From the IMG/VR virus record IMGVR_UViG_3300024314_000455, positions 1-21,164 of that record: 21,164 bases of DNA; one strand, given 5' to 3'. Position numbers and translations under genes: made by a program. Under the pieces are notes generated by a model, which saw nothing but the letters and a program-made list of their open reading frames with translations, searched no databases and had not been told where the DNA came from. Each line of letters begins with the position of its first letter. Position 1 is the stretch's first letter. The stretch comes from a virus. Of this stretch, positions 13,480 through 19,418 are shown piece after piece.

Positions 13480-14148
13480 TTATTTTTCAATAAAATTTTC
13501 CATAGACGGAAAGATTTTTGTAATAGCTTCGGCGCAGGCGATAGCAATATCCATATGTTCTTGTTGTGTTCCATTAGACGAACGTAGTTCAATATAATGG
13601 ATCCACGAACGAATAGAACCTTGCATATATAAACGACTTGGTGTATTACCTTCAGGTAAAATAGCACGAGCCTGTTCTTTTGCAATACCATTTTCAATAG
13701 CCCATGCATATGATTTCATTGCTTCGTTCCAAACATTTCGTTGATGAACTTCCCAAGCCATATGCAGCGATACATCGTCGGTCATAACGCTGTTTTGACG
13801 ATTTTTTGGATCTTGTAATCGAGCTTTACGAATAACCACTTTATCATCCAAGTCACGAATATCAGCATAGCGTTGACTAAACTCTTGGAAGGCAAATGAA
13901 CGGTGACGTAGCATCTGACGTGCAATATCGCGAGTTGTTTCAATTTCCAATGTAGCATTGGCCATTTCAAACGGAGACCAATGAGAATGTTTTGCCAAGT
14001 AATTAAGTAGCTTAGGCGCTGTTTCTTGGTTCAACTGGTTTGACGGATTTGACACTCTTGCGCAATACGCAATCAAATCTTGTACATCATCTAATCCAAC
14101 AATTTCACCTTTTACTGGTTGTGAGTAGGCAATTAGTCTAGCTTTCAT
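13480..14148 (-). CDS. thyX: FAD-dependent thymidylate synthase
   Basis: The start at 14148 is used because its ATG overlaps the TGA of the preceding 51-aa gene (ATGA) and the product then begins MKARLIAYSQPVKGE. The longer frame to 14184 only re-reads that small gene in another frame. The 222-residue protein carries the ThyX motif RHRSFAFQEFSQRY (81-94; family RHRxxSxxExSxRY), HSHWSPFEMANATLEI upstream of it, and ARAILPEGNTPSRLYMQGSIRSWIHYI for dUMP/FAD binding. It methylates dUMP using methylene-tetrahydrofolate, FAD and NADPH, and complements the nearby ribonucleotide reductase in dTTP supply. Length is usual for the family. It is the third gene of the unit from the primase promoters. Confidence 0.96.
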   Translation of the reverse strand: MKARLIAYSQPVKGEIVGLDDVQDLIAYCARVSNPSNQLNQETAPKLLNYLAKHSHWSPFEMANATLEIETTRDIARQMLRHRSFAFQEFSQRYADIRDLDDKVVIRKARLQDPKNRQNSVMTDDVSLHMAWEVHQRNVWNEAMKSYAWAIENGIAKEQARAILPEGNTPSRLYMQGSIRSWIHYIELRSSNGTQQEHMDIAIACAEAITKIFPSMENFIEK

Positions 14149-14300
14149 ATTACGTATCCTTGTTCGCGGAGGCGGGCTTTCCATGCGCCACCTGTTTGTT
14201 GTTCTTTAAACTGTAGCTCAAGCCATTCTTTATCTTTTGACGGTTCAAGTGTTTTAATTATATTCTCTATTAATTCTGGTTTTAAATTGAGTAAGTTCAC
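14145..14300 (-). CDS. small hypothetical protein between primase and thyX (GTG start)
   Basis: A GTG at 14300 is preceded by GGAGGAAAT, a near-perfect ribosome binding site, and overlaps the primase stop as GTGA (14297-14300). The 51-residue product reads NLLNLKPELIENIIKTLEPS from residue 2 and ends ARLREQGYVI; it is helical and basic near the end (GGAWKARLREQGY). Its TGA overlaps the thyX ATG. Strong translation signals on both sides support a real gene. Family not recognised. Confidence 0.7.
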   Translation of the reverse strand: MNLLNLKPELIENIIKTLEPSKDKEWLELQFKEQQTGGAWKARLREQGYVI

Positions 14301-15316
14301 GATTTCCTCCAATTAGCAAATTTCAATTCAGCTACCAAACCTTGGTAGATATTCTCTTCTATCATTTTTTCTGGATCAAACCCTTTCATATAGATATCGT
14401 TAATGTCTTTCGCAGGAACGTTCTCTGGCCATATACAAACTTTATAACCAGCTTTAATTACTTTTTCCATACGATCGCAAATTTCTTTATTACGTGGCTC
14501 TGCATCAAATACGTATATCGCATTTTCACTTGCAGAGTTACCATTGCCTTCAGCACCATTCATAGAGATAGCATTTTCAAGGAACATACTATCAATAGCA
14601 CCTTCAACAATATAATAAGGCTGACTGAAATCAACTTTGTCCAAACCAAAAATCTTCGGCCTTTCTTCAAACAATATAGTTATATATCTAATTCCGTCAG
14701 GATCAAATCCACGAGCTGATACACCAAAGCAATTACCATGTTCATCAAGGAATGGTATGATTAAACGTGGCTCATCTTTTTTAAAGTTTGGGAATTTATC
14801 TGGTATAATACTGTTGATCCATGTTTTAAACTTAGGAGCATAGTACAAACGATAATGGTGGCTCGTAGGTATTTTACGTTGTTCAATATAACGTTTAACT
14901 GGATGGTCAAACTTTAATTGACTAATCTTTTTAATTTTGGAAAGGGGATTTGTTTTATTAAATGTAGGCGCTTTTGTTTTAAACTTACTATCGTCAACCT
15001 CTTTTTCTTTGGTATCTTTGATAGTATTGTTGGCTTTACCTACAAACTTATCAGCAATATAATCGTTGTATAATTGCTGATCCTGGCCCTTTAGGAAGAA
15101 CGAGAAGCCCTGACTGGCACCGCAGTTATGGCAATAGTAGGAGAACTTATTATCACGTTCCAACAGCCATCCACGGGCCTTAGATCGGCTCTTTTGTGAG
15201 TCACCGCAAATAGGGCACCGAAAATTAATTTTATAAGGATTTGTGTTACGTATTTTAAAATTATCGAGTCGGCCAGATAACATCTGAGCATACTGAATAT
15301 CAACAAAATCTACCAT
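14297..15316 (-). CDS. DNA primase (DnaG/T4 gp61-type: zinc finger plus TOPRIM)
   Basis: The 339-residue protein makes RNA primers for lagging-strand replication. It has an N-terminal zinc ribbon (RCPICGDS at 33-40 and YCHNCGAS at 61-68; Cys34, Cys37, Cys62, Cys65 or His63), a linker rich in Lys/Asp (about 95-135), and a TOPRIM core: PFLDEHGNCFGVSARGFDPD (188-207), YIVEGAIDSMFLENAI (235-250, Glu238) and IYVFDAEPRNKEIC (267-280, Asp271). Length matches T4 gp61 (342 residues). Two sigma70-type promoters stand immediately upstream, and it overlaps the next gene by four bases. The helicase partner is not in the window. Confidence 0.93.
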   Translation of the reverse strand: MVDFVDIQYAQMLSGRLDNFKIRNTNPYKINFRCPICGDSQKSRSKARGWLLERDNKFSYYCHNCGASQGFSFFLKGQDQQLYNDYIADKFVGKANNTIKDTKEKEVDDSKFKTKAPTFNKTNPLSKIKKISQLKFDHPVKRYIEQRKIPTSHHYRLYYAPKFKTWINSIIPDKFPNFKKDEPRLIIPFLDEHGNCFGVSARGFDPDGIRYITILFEERPKIFGLDKVDFSQPYYIVEGAIDSMFLENAISMNGAEGNGNSASENAIYVFDAEPRNKEICDRMEKVIKAGYKVCIWPENVPAKDINDIYMKGFDPEKMIEENIYQGLVAELKFANWRKS

Positions 15317-15343
15317 TATATACTTTCCATATTGAATATAAAC

Positions 15344-15371
15344 ATTATAACATAAAAGCTAATAATGTCAA
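15344..15371 (-). promoter_or_regulatory. sigma70-type promoter (proximal) for primase-thyX
   Basis: Minus strand: TTGACA (15371-15366), 16-nt spacer, TATAAT (15349-15344). Both hexamers are perfect consensus. The leader is about 25 nt to the ATG at 15316. This is the best host-type promoter in the window and fits early expression of replication genes. Confidence 0.82.
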
Positions 15372-15381
15372 CCGTTATTTT

Positions 15382-15410
15382 AATATATCACAGATTTAAT
15401 TATATGTCAA
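15382..15410 (-). promoter_or_regulatory. sigma70-type promoter (distal, tandem) for primase-thyX
   Basis: Minus strand: TTGACA (15410-15405), 17-nt spacer, TATATT (15387-15382). The -35 begins within the stop codon region of the upstream coiled-coil gene. It stands 39 bases upstream of the proximal promoter, giving a tandem pair. Confidence 0.65.
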
Positions 15411-15898
15411 CCAAAAACGTCAGGCCAAGACCATTTAGCAAAGAAAAACATAATAACACCACTTACACCCATAATATAGTAACGCCAGTTTTCTAATGTT
15501 GAAATCTTTTTTGTTTGTTCGTTTATACGAGAATGCAAACCACGCTCCATTACTTCAAGCTTTTCAAGTATTTCTTTATTACTCATAGCTCGTTTTTCAG
15601 CGTTGTGTTGTGCAAGTTTTTCGTGGTCTCCACGTGACGACCGTCTGTACTCTTCTAACCTGTCGCTCAATACTTGTAAACGTAAATCTTCATTACGTCT
15701 AGTTTCGTCAACCGTACGTTCAATTTCTTCGAGCTTTTCTTTTGTAAAAGCGATCACTTCAGATTGAACTGCGACGTTCTTACTAAGGTCAACCATAACA
15801 TCCATTGATGTTTCAACCTTGTTAAAGAATTTTTGAATTTGTTTAATATCGCTCTGAATCAAGCGAATATCGGTTTCCCAATTTTTTTCTGATGCCAA
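15407..15898 (-). CDS. coiled-coil protein with C-terminal membrane anchor (TTG start)
   Basis: The frame opens with TTG at 15898, six bases after AAAGGAAT; no ATG lies nearby. The 163-residue product begins ASEKNWETDIRLIQSDIKQI after the initiator. It is a long coiled coil (residues about 10-135: IQKFFNKV, KLEEIERTVDETRRNEDLRL, EKLEVMERGLHSRINEQ), followed by one C-terminal hydrophobic segment (YYIMGVSGVIMFFFAKWSW) and PDVFG. This is the layout of a tail-anchored protein facing the cytoplasm. It lies between the spanins and the primase and could belong to the lysis set or tether something to the membrane. Family not recognised. Confidence 0.75.
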   Translation of the reverse strand: MASEKNWETDIRLIQSDIKQIQKFFNKVETSMDVMVDLSKNVAVQSEVIAFTKEKLEEIERTVDETRRNEDLRLQVLSDRLEEYRRSSRGDHEKLAQHNAEKRAMSNKEILEKLEVMERGLHSRINEQTKKISTLENWRYYIMGVSGVIMFFFAKWSWPDVFG

Positions 15899-15993
15899 GA
15901 TATTATTCCTTTGATGCCTTTTGATAACGGAGGCTAGTGGCGAACTCCATGATTATAATTTAATCACACTAGAAATAATATAAATTGTCAGTA

Positions 15994-16368
15994 TTATTTA
16001 TCTGCCAAAGCCTCTTCGTAGTAAACAATTATCGCTTTTTGTTCATTTATATATCGGCGCAATTCACCGATTCCAATAGCAAGGTTTTCATAACCTTTTG
16101 AACTAACAGCAAACACTACGAAGTTACCTGATTTTGATTTGAGTTCATTTACTTTTTCATCAAGGTTATCTTCAGTAATAATCATCCATTCCATTGGTGG
16201 AAAATCAACAAGTGGTGGTCTTGCTTGTATAGGAATGTTTTGTTTTTGATATTCAGTCTGAGTTACTACTACCGGTTCCGGCTGGCTCAGACACGCTGTC
16301 AGTATCATCAGCATCGGAAGGAGGAGTAGTATCTTTAGCGATTTCGTCAATAAGTCTGTTAACTGCAT
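15994..16368 (-). CDS. o-spanin-like outer-membrane lipoprotein (Rz1-type)
   Basis: The 124-residue product begins MQLTDLLTKSLKILLLLPML and has the lipobox LTAC at 23-26, so Cys26 should become the lipidated N-terminus. A Pro/Gln-rich stretch follows (SQPEPVVVTQTEYQKQNIPIQARPP), then a folded-looking tail with VVFAVSSKGYENLAIGIGEL and a helix. The start lies within the i-spanin gene in another frame (116-base overlap), which is the classical Rz/Rz1 architecture. It is longer than lambda Rz1 (60 aa) but shares the signal, lipobox and Pro-rich linker. It would link to the i-spanin across the periplasm and fuse the membranes in the last lysis step. Confidence 0.82.
   Translation of the reverse strand: MQLTDLLTKSLKILLLLPMLMILTACLSQPEPVVVTQTEYQKQNIPIQARPPLVDFPPMEWMIITEDNLDEKVNELKSKSGNFVVFAVSSKGYENLAIGIGELRRYINEQKAIIVYYEEALADK
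15995..16002 (-). promoter_or_regulatory. weak late-promoter-like box (GATAAATA)
   Basis: One mismatch from TATAAATA, overlapping the o-spanin stop codon and followed by a 95-bp non-coding gap before the TTG-started coiled-coil gene. That gap also holds a TATAAT-like stretch near 15956. It is a possible late promoter for that gene, weakly supported. Confidence 0.3.
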
Positions 16369-16696
16369 TCTGTACTCTTTCTTCTAAATCTACAGGGTCA
16401 GTTAAAGCTTCCATATCTAAATCAATGCGAGCAAACTTGTTACGCAATGTATTTAAATACTCACGCGACTCTGCTAATTGTTTCGTAAGATTTTGGTTTA
16501 ATGTTTCGTTACGTTGTGCATCAGCAACCATGGTGTCCACAGTATTTTGTAATGTTTCAGCTGCGGATACCAGTTTAACGTTATTGGTCCGAAGAACGCT
16601 TATCGTTTCCTCAGACCAATCGTAGTACTGTTTGGCGCCATATCCTATACCTGCAAATAGTCCGCATACGATAATTAATAGATATAATTTCGCCAT
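16253..16696 (-). CDS. i-spanin-like inner-membrane protein (Rz-type)
   Basis: The 147-residue product has one N-terminal membrane helix (LYLLIIVCGLFAGIGYGA, residues 4-21), then a periplasmic coiled-coil helix (SVLRTNNVKLVSAAETLQNT through AESREYLNTLRNKFARIDLD), and a low-complexity Ser/Asp/Thr/Pro tail (residues about 122-147). This is the layout of Rz. The o-spanin-like gene begins inside its last third in another frame. With the GH19 endolysin 400 bases upstream it forms a lysis cassette. No holin was recognised in the window. Confidence 0.82.
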   Translation of the reverse strand: MAKLYLLIIVCGLFAGIGYGAKQYYDWSEETISVLRTNNVKLVSAAETLQNTVDTMVADAQRNETLNQNLTKQLAESREYLNTLRNKFARIDLDMEALTDPVDLEERVQNAVNRLIDEIAKDTTPPSDADDTDSVSEPAGTGSSNSD

Positions 16697-16708
16697 GTTA
16701 TCACCCTA

Positions 16709-17080
16709 TTACTTTGAGCAATATGATGCATATAAGCCTTCAAATTTAGCTTTATCGCAGCCATACTTTTCTTTCATCTTGCCGTACATTTCTGTTTTTG
16801 TACAAGATGCGTTTAGTTTTTTCATGTCAGCGCCGATTTTAGCATCGTCCGAGTCAGAATCATCATCGTCGTCTTTGTCATCATCGTCGTCGTCATCATC
16901 ATCTTCATCTTCGTCTTCATCATCGTCGTCTTTTGCTTCTTCTAAATCTTCTTCCATAGCAGATTTATATTTTTCTTCTAAAGCAGCAGCGATACGTGAT
17001 TGCATTTCTTCTGCGAATGCGTCTTTCATTTCCAATGGATTTTGATCCAACGCTTCTTTGATAATTTTTTCTAAAGACAT
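16709..17080 (-). CDS. Asp-tract acidic protein, possible prohead-core (gp67-like) protein
   Basis: The 123-residue product opens MSLEKIIKEALDQNPLEMKD and continues with a helix (AFAEEMQSRIAAALEEKYKS), then a very acidic low-complexity tract (residues about 51-79, almost only Asp/Glu), then a Lys/Cys-containing tail (LNASCTKTEMYGKMKEKYGCDKAKFEGLYASYCSK, three Cys). An amphipathic helix followed by an acidic tract is the plan of T4 gp67, a small prohead-core protein, and similar N-termini occur in marine T4-like prohead proteins. A late promoter (17120-17127) and a strong AAGGAGAT site precede it, as expected for a virion gene. The Cys-containing tail is not part of gp67, so the match is tentative. 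Confidence 0.72.
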   Translation of the reverse strand: MSLEKIIKEALDQNPLEMKDAFAEEMQSRIAAALEEKYKSAMEEDLEEAKDDDDEDEDEDDDDDDDDDKDDDDDSDSDDAKIGADMKKLNASCTKTEMYGKMKEKYGCDKAKFEGLYASYCSK

Positions 17081-17119
17081 TTCTATCTCCTTATTGTTAG
17101 ATTTAATATTTCTATACTG

Positions 17120-17127
17120 TATTTATA
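17120..17127 (-). promoter_or_regulatory. T4-type late promoter (TATAAATA) for the Asp-tract protein
   Basis: An exact TATAAATA on the minus strand lies between the endolysin stop and the Asp-tract gene, 40 nt upstream of its ATG. It probably also drives the spanin pair downstream. This fits late expression of capsid-core and lysis genes. Confidence 0.68.
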
Positions 17128-17128
17128 A

Positions 17129-17980
17129 TTATTTAAACATCTTAGCTTGAGTAGAAGGGCCTACAATACCATCTGCAACTAAACCATTACTATTTTGCCA
17201 TTTTTTCACAGCGACAAGGGTTCCAAATCCAAAATCACCATCAGCAGCAACACCAATAGCTTTTTGCATCTTTTTAACATCATCACCTTGCATACCCTTG
17301 CGTAGAGTACGAACAGAAGTAGATGTTTTCTTTGTTTTAGGAGCAGGTACTTTACCACCAAGAATTGCTAACGCTTCGTCCCAACGACGGTTACGATCTG
17401 CTAATCCAATTGTACCACCATTAATCTTTTTGGTTAAACCTTTGTTATCACCTTTGTCAGCAAACTTTTCTAATTTGTTTGTTGCCCAAAACCAGCAAGC
17501 AGACTCAATAGCACCCGTCGGTGTTGATACATATTCCGCGGCTTCTTCGGCGCTTAAGTCAACTGTGTTTGCAAATTGTGTGTAATTATTTCTTCCTGTA
17601 AGCTGCTTGATACCTCGACCCCTAAAGAGCCAGCCATCGCCGGGATTGACGTTTCCCAAAGCACCTCGTTTGGACCTAAACTCATCTTGGTAGACGTAGT
17701 TTGCGATTTTTTCTTGGTCTCTTGCATATTCTTTTGCATCACGTTTTCCTTTTCCAAAATAACGGCCAAACACTGAGTTCAAAGCCTTTTCTGAATAATT
17801 AAGGTTTTCTACTAATCTTGTAAAGTCTAATGACTCATGCGCGCATTGTGCCATAAAGCCAGCGATACGATTATTTGTATTGATTTCATATTTTTCAAAC
17901 ATTGGTACCGCTGCTTCATACCAAAGCTCTGGTTCTTTATTTGAAGGAATCATTGCACTAAATTGTTCTAAAGTAATCAT
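17129..17980 (-). CDS. GH19-type endolysin with C-terminal peptidoglycan-binding domain
   Basis: The 283-residue protein cuts the peptidoglycan glycan strand. The catalytic domain (about 1-205) is GH19/chitinase-like: AQCAHESLDFTRLVENLNYS (44-63, Glu49 as the acid), NPGDGWLFRGRGIKQLTGRNNY (112-133), AIESACWFW, and KKINGGTIGLADRNRRW. A Thr/Lys linker (TKKTSTS) leads to a PG_binding_1 repeat (LRKGMQGDDVKKMQ, GDFGFGTLVAVKKWQ, DGIVGPST; about 218-281). No signal peptide is present, so a holin should release it. The ATG overlaps the upstream stop (ATGA, 17977-17980). With the spanins it forms the lysis module. Confidence 0.94.
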   Translation of the reverse strand: MITLEQFSAMIPSNKEPELWYEAAVPMFEKYEINTNNRIAGFMAQCAHESLDFTRLVENLNYSEKALNSVFGRYFGKGKRDAKEYARDQEKIANYVYQDEFRSKRGALGNVNPGDGWLFRGRGIKQLTGRNNYTQFANTVDLSAEEAAEYVSTPTGAIESACWFWATNKLEKFADKGDNKGLTKKINGGTIGLADRNRRWDEALAILGGKVPAPKTKKTSTSVRTLRKGMQGDDVKKMQKAIGVAADGDFGFGTLVAVKKWQNSNGLVADGIVGPSTQAKMFK

Positions 17981-18708
17981 TTATTGTCTCCCATAATATC
18001 TCTTAGTCTTTTCTTTTTTGAACTCTTATTACTTGACGTCCATTTCTTTTGTCCTGCTTTAGACATGTGACCGCCATCCATACCAGCTATATTTCCACCA
18101 CTAACATTATTTACTGGCTCTTCTTGTATTTCTGGTTTTGCATCAATGTTATTCTTTTGTCTAAATGATTTTAAATCAGATGATGCTCTTTCTCGTCTTT
18201 TCTTGGCATCCAAAGCATCTTTAACATTTTGAGTATGGAGTTTATCAACGTCCATTCCACGTTTTGCTAACTGCTGTTTAAATCTTGCTCTGCCGAATGC
18301 TTCATTTACATTTTTTCTATTGACATTCTCTGCAAGTGTGGTATAATAGTTATAACTACTAGAAAATAATTCTAATGATTCATCTAATTGGTTATCAGTA
18401 ATATCTTCGTTCAAAAACATATCCTCATCAGTAAATGCTTTATATTCTCTAATCAAAAAGAGAGCGGCTGCATATGATGCTAGTTTTGAACTACCACCTG
18501 GGACTTTGGCGAGTAATTTCTTCAGGTTAGCAATCATACGATCAAAGATACGCCATGCGGCACGCTGTTTTTTAGTATTTAAATCTTTTGATTTGATTAG
18601 TACTTTACCATCTTTATCAATGATGCCTTCTTTATATGCAGGCCATTTTTCAAACGGCGTAGCTAGGCGTCGAATAAATTGGTATACCATAAATAGATCT
18701 ACAACCAT
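17977..18708 (-). CDS. conserved-type hypothetical phage protein, 243 aa
   Basis: The product begins MVVDLFMVYQFIRRLATPFE, followed by KWPAYKEGIIDKDGKVL and a helical WRIFDRMIANLKKLLAKVPGGSSKLASYAAALFLI section. These phrases are typical of a conserved family in marine T4-like phages with no experimental function that I know of. The C-terminal third is basic and low-complexity (DALDAKKRRERASSDLKSF, NVSGGNIAGMDGGH, SSNKSSKKKRL). The ribosome binding site AAAAGGAAT precedes ATG 18708. It sits in the structural/lysis block and overlaps the endolysin start by four bases. A virion or DNA-binding role is possible but unproven. Confidence 0.8.
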   Translation of the reverse strand: MVVDLFMVYQFIRRLATPFEKWPAYKEGIIDKDGKVLIKSKDLNTKKQRAAWRIFDRMIANLKKLLAKVPGGSSKLASYAAALFLIREYKAFTDEDMFLNEDITDNQLDESLELFSSSYNYYTTLAENVNRKNVNEAFGRARFKQQLAKRGMDVDKLHTQNVKDALDAKKRRERASSDLKSFRQKNNIDAKPEIQEEPVNNVSGGNIAGMDGGHMSKAGQKKWTSSNKSSKKKRLRDIMGDNK

Positions 18709-18710
18709 GT

Positions 18711-19085
18711 TTATATTCCTTTTAGCAGTTCGCTAATGTATTTATCTGATTCTATACTATCTTTATGTATGACATATTCGTCGTAAGAAACGACACTAGG
18801 CATAAAGTTTAAATATACCACAAATGGTTTTAAAAATTCGTGGTATTCATGTAGTTTCATAAAAAGCATGTTAGTTGCTTCTGGTCCAAAGATATTATAT
18901 ATAACGATCAAGTGATTCAGAATCAGCCTTTCTTTCAAATCATTATCTTGTTTGTATCTACCAAATAGTTTACGTAAATACTGAAATCTCTTCAAGTCCT
19001 CATAAAATTCGACGGTATCGGTACAATTTGGATTGTCGTAATACTTCGAAGCAAATAACAGAAAGGTTGATTCTGTTAATATCAT
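18711..19085 (-). CDS. conserved-type hypothetical phage protein, 124 aa
   Basis: The 124-residue product begins MILTESTFLLFASKYYDNPN and is helical, with FYEDLKRFQYLRKLFGRYKQ, RLILNHLIVIYNIFGPEATN and PFVVYLNFMP as its most striking segments. It looks like the short conserved protein that accompanies the preceding family in marine T4-like phages. No catalytic motif, signal or membrane segment is seen. It sits two bases from the next gene and has no strong ribosome binding site, which suggests translational coupling. Function unknown. Confidence 0.8.
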   Translation of the reverse strand: MILTESTFLLFASKYYDNPNCTDTVEFYEDLKRFQYLRKLFGRYKQDNDLKERLILNHLIVIYNIFGPEATNMLFMKLHEYHEFLKPFVVYLNFMPSVVSYDEYVIHKDSIESDKYISELLKGI

Positions 19086-19091
19086 TTTTTA

Positions 19092-19397
19092 TTAGGTATC
19101 CGCAACTACTGCATCGTCGCCTGTACCACTAACACCTAAGTCGCCAACAGTAGCGTCTGCACATGTTCCGCCCTTCATTGGTACTAAACATTCCGCAAAG
19201 TGGCGGCTGTTAGCTGTGTGATATGACCACCAACCCGGTCCTGTAAGACCTTTTGCTCGGTTAGATGCTAATGCTGCTTCTTCGTCTGAAACGAAAACCG
19301 CGTTATCTTTGTCGTTTGATTTGTTTGGATTAGATGCAGTTGCAGACAGCCATTTTGGTGCTGATGCCGCGTTATCTAGTTTTGCCCATGATCCCAT
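19092..19397 (-). CDS. hypothetical small acidic protein, 101 aa (possible virion component)
   Basis: The product begins MGSWAKLDNAASAPKWLSAT and is rich in Ala, Gly, Ser, Asp and Trp (five Trp in 101 residues), with two Cys (ECLV, TCAD) and a Gly/Asp/Val tail (GDLGVSGTGDDAVVADT). A strong site, AAGGAGAA, precedes the ATG. The composition resembles an exposed beta-rich decoration or fibre-associated protein rather than an enzyme, but this is a guess. It follows the 526-aa late gene and is probably co-transcribed with it. Confidence 0.72.
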   Translation of the reverse strand: MGSWAKLDNAASAPKWLSATASNPNKSNDKDNAVFVSDEEAALASNRAKGLTGPGWWSYHTANSRHFAECLVPMKGGTCADATVGDLGVSGTGDDAVVADT

Positions 19398-19418
19398 TGT
19401 AGTTCTCCTTAATGAGGT

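Noticed and set aside
13323-13709. 128-aa minus-strand frame overlapping thyX and the nrdB leader
   Set aside because: It covers the end of thyX in another frame and reads through the promoters and repeats. The thyX frame has clear family motifs.
14149-14184. N-terminal extension of thyX to the ATG at 14184
   Set aside because: The added residues are the 51-aa gene read in another frame; the ATGA junction at 14145-14148 supports the shorter start.
15899-15993. 15-codon frame (ATG near 15951) and a GGAG/CTCC stem in the gap before the TTG-started gene
   Set aside because: The frame is too short with no supporting signal, and the stem has a long loop. Neither is strong enough to report as a feature.
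16632-17045. 137-aa plus-strand frame with a long Ser run
   Set aside because: It is the antisense reading of the Asp tract (GAT/GAC read as ATC/GTC/TCA/TCG) and has no ribosome binding site.
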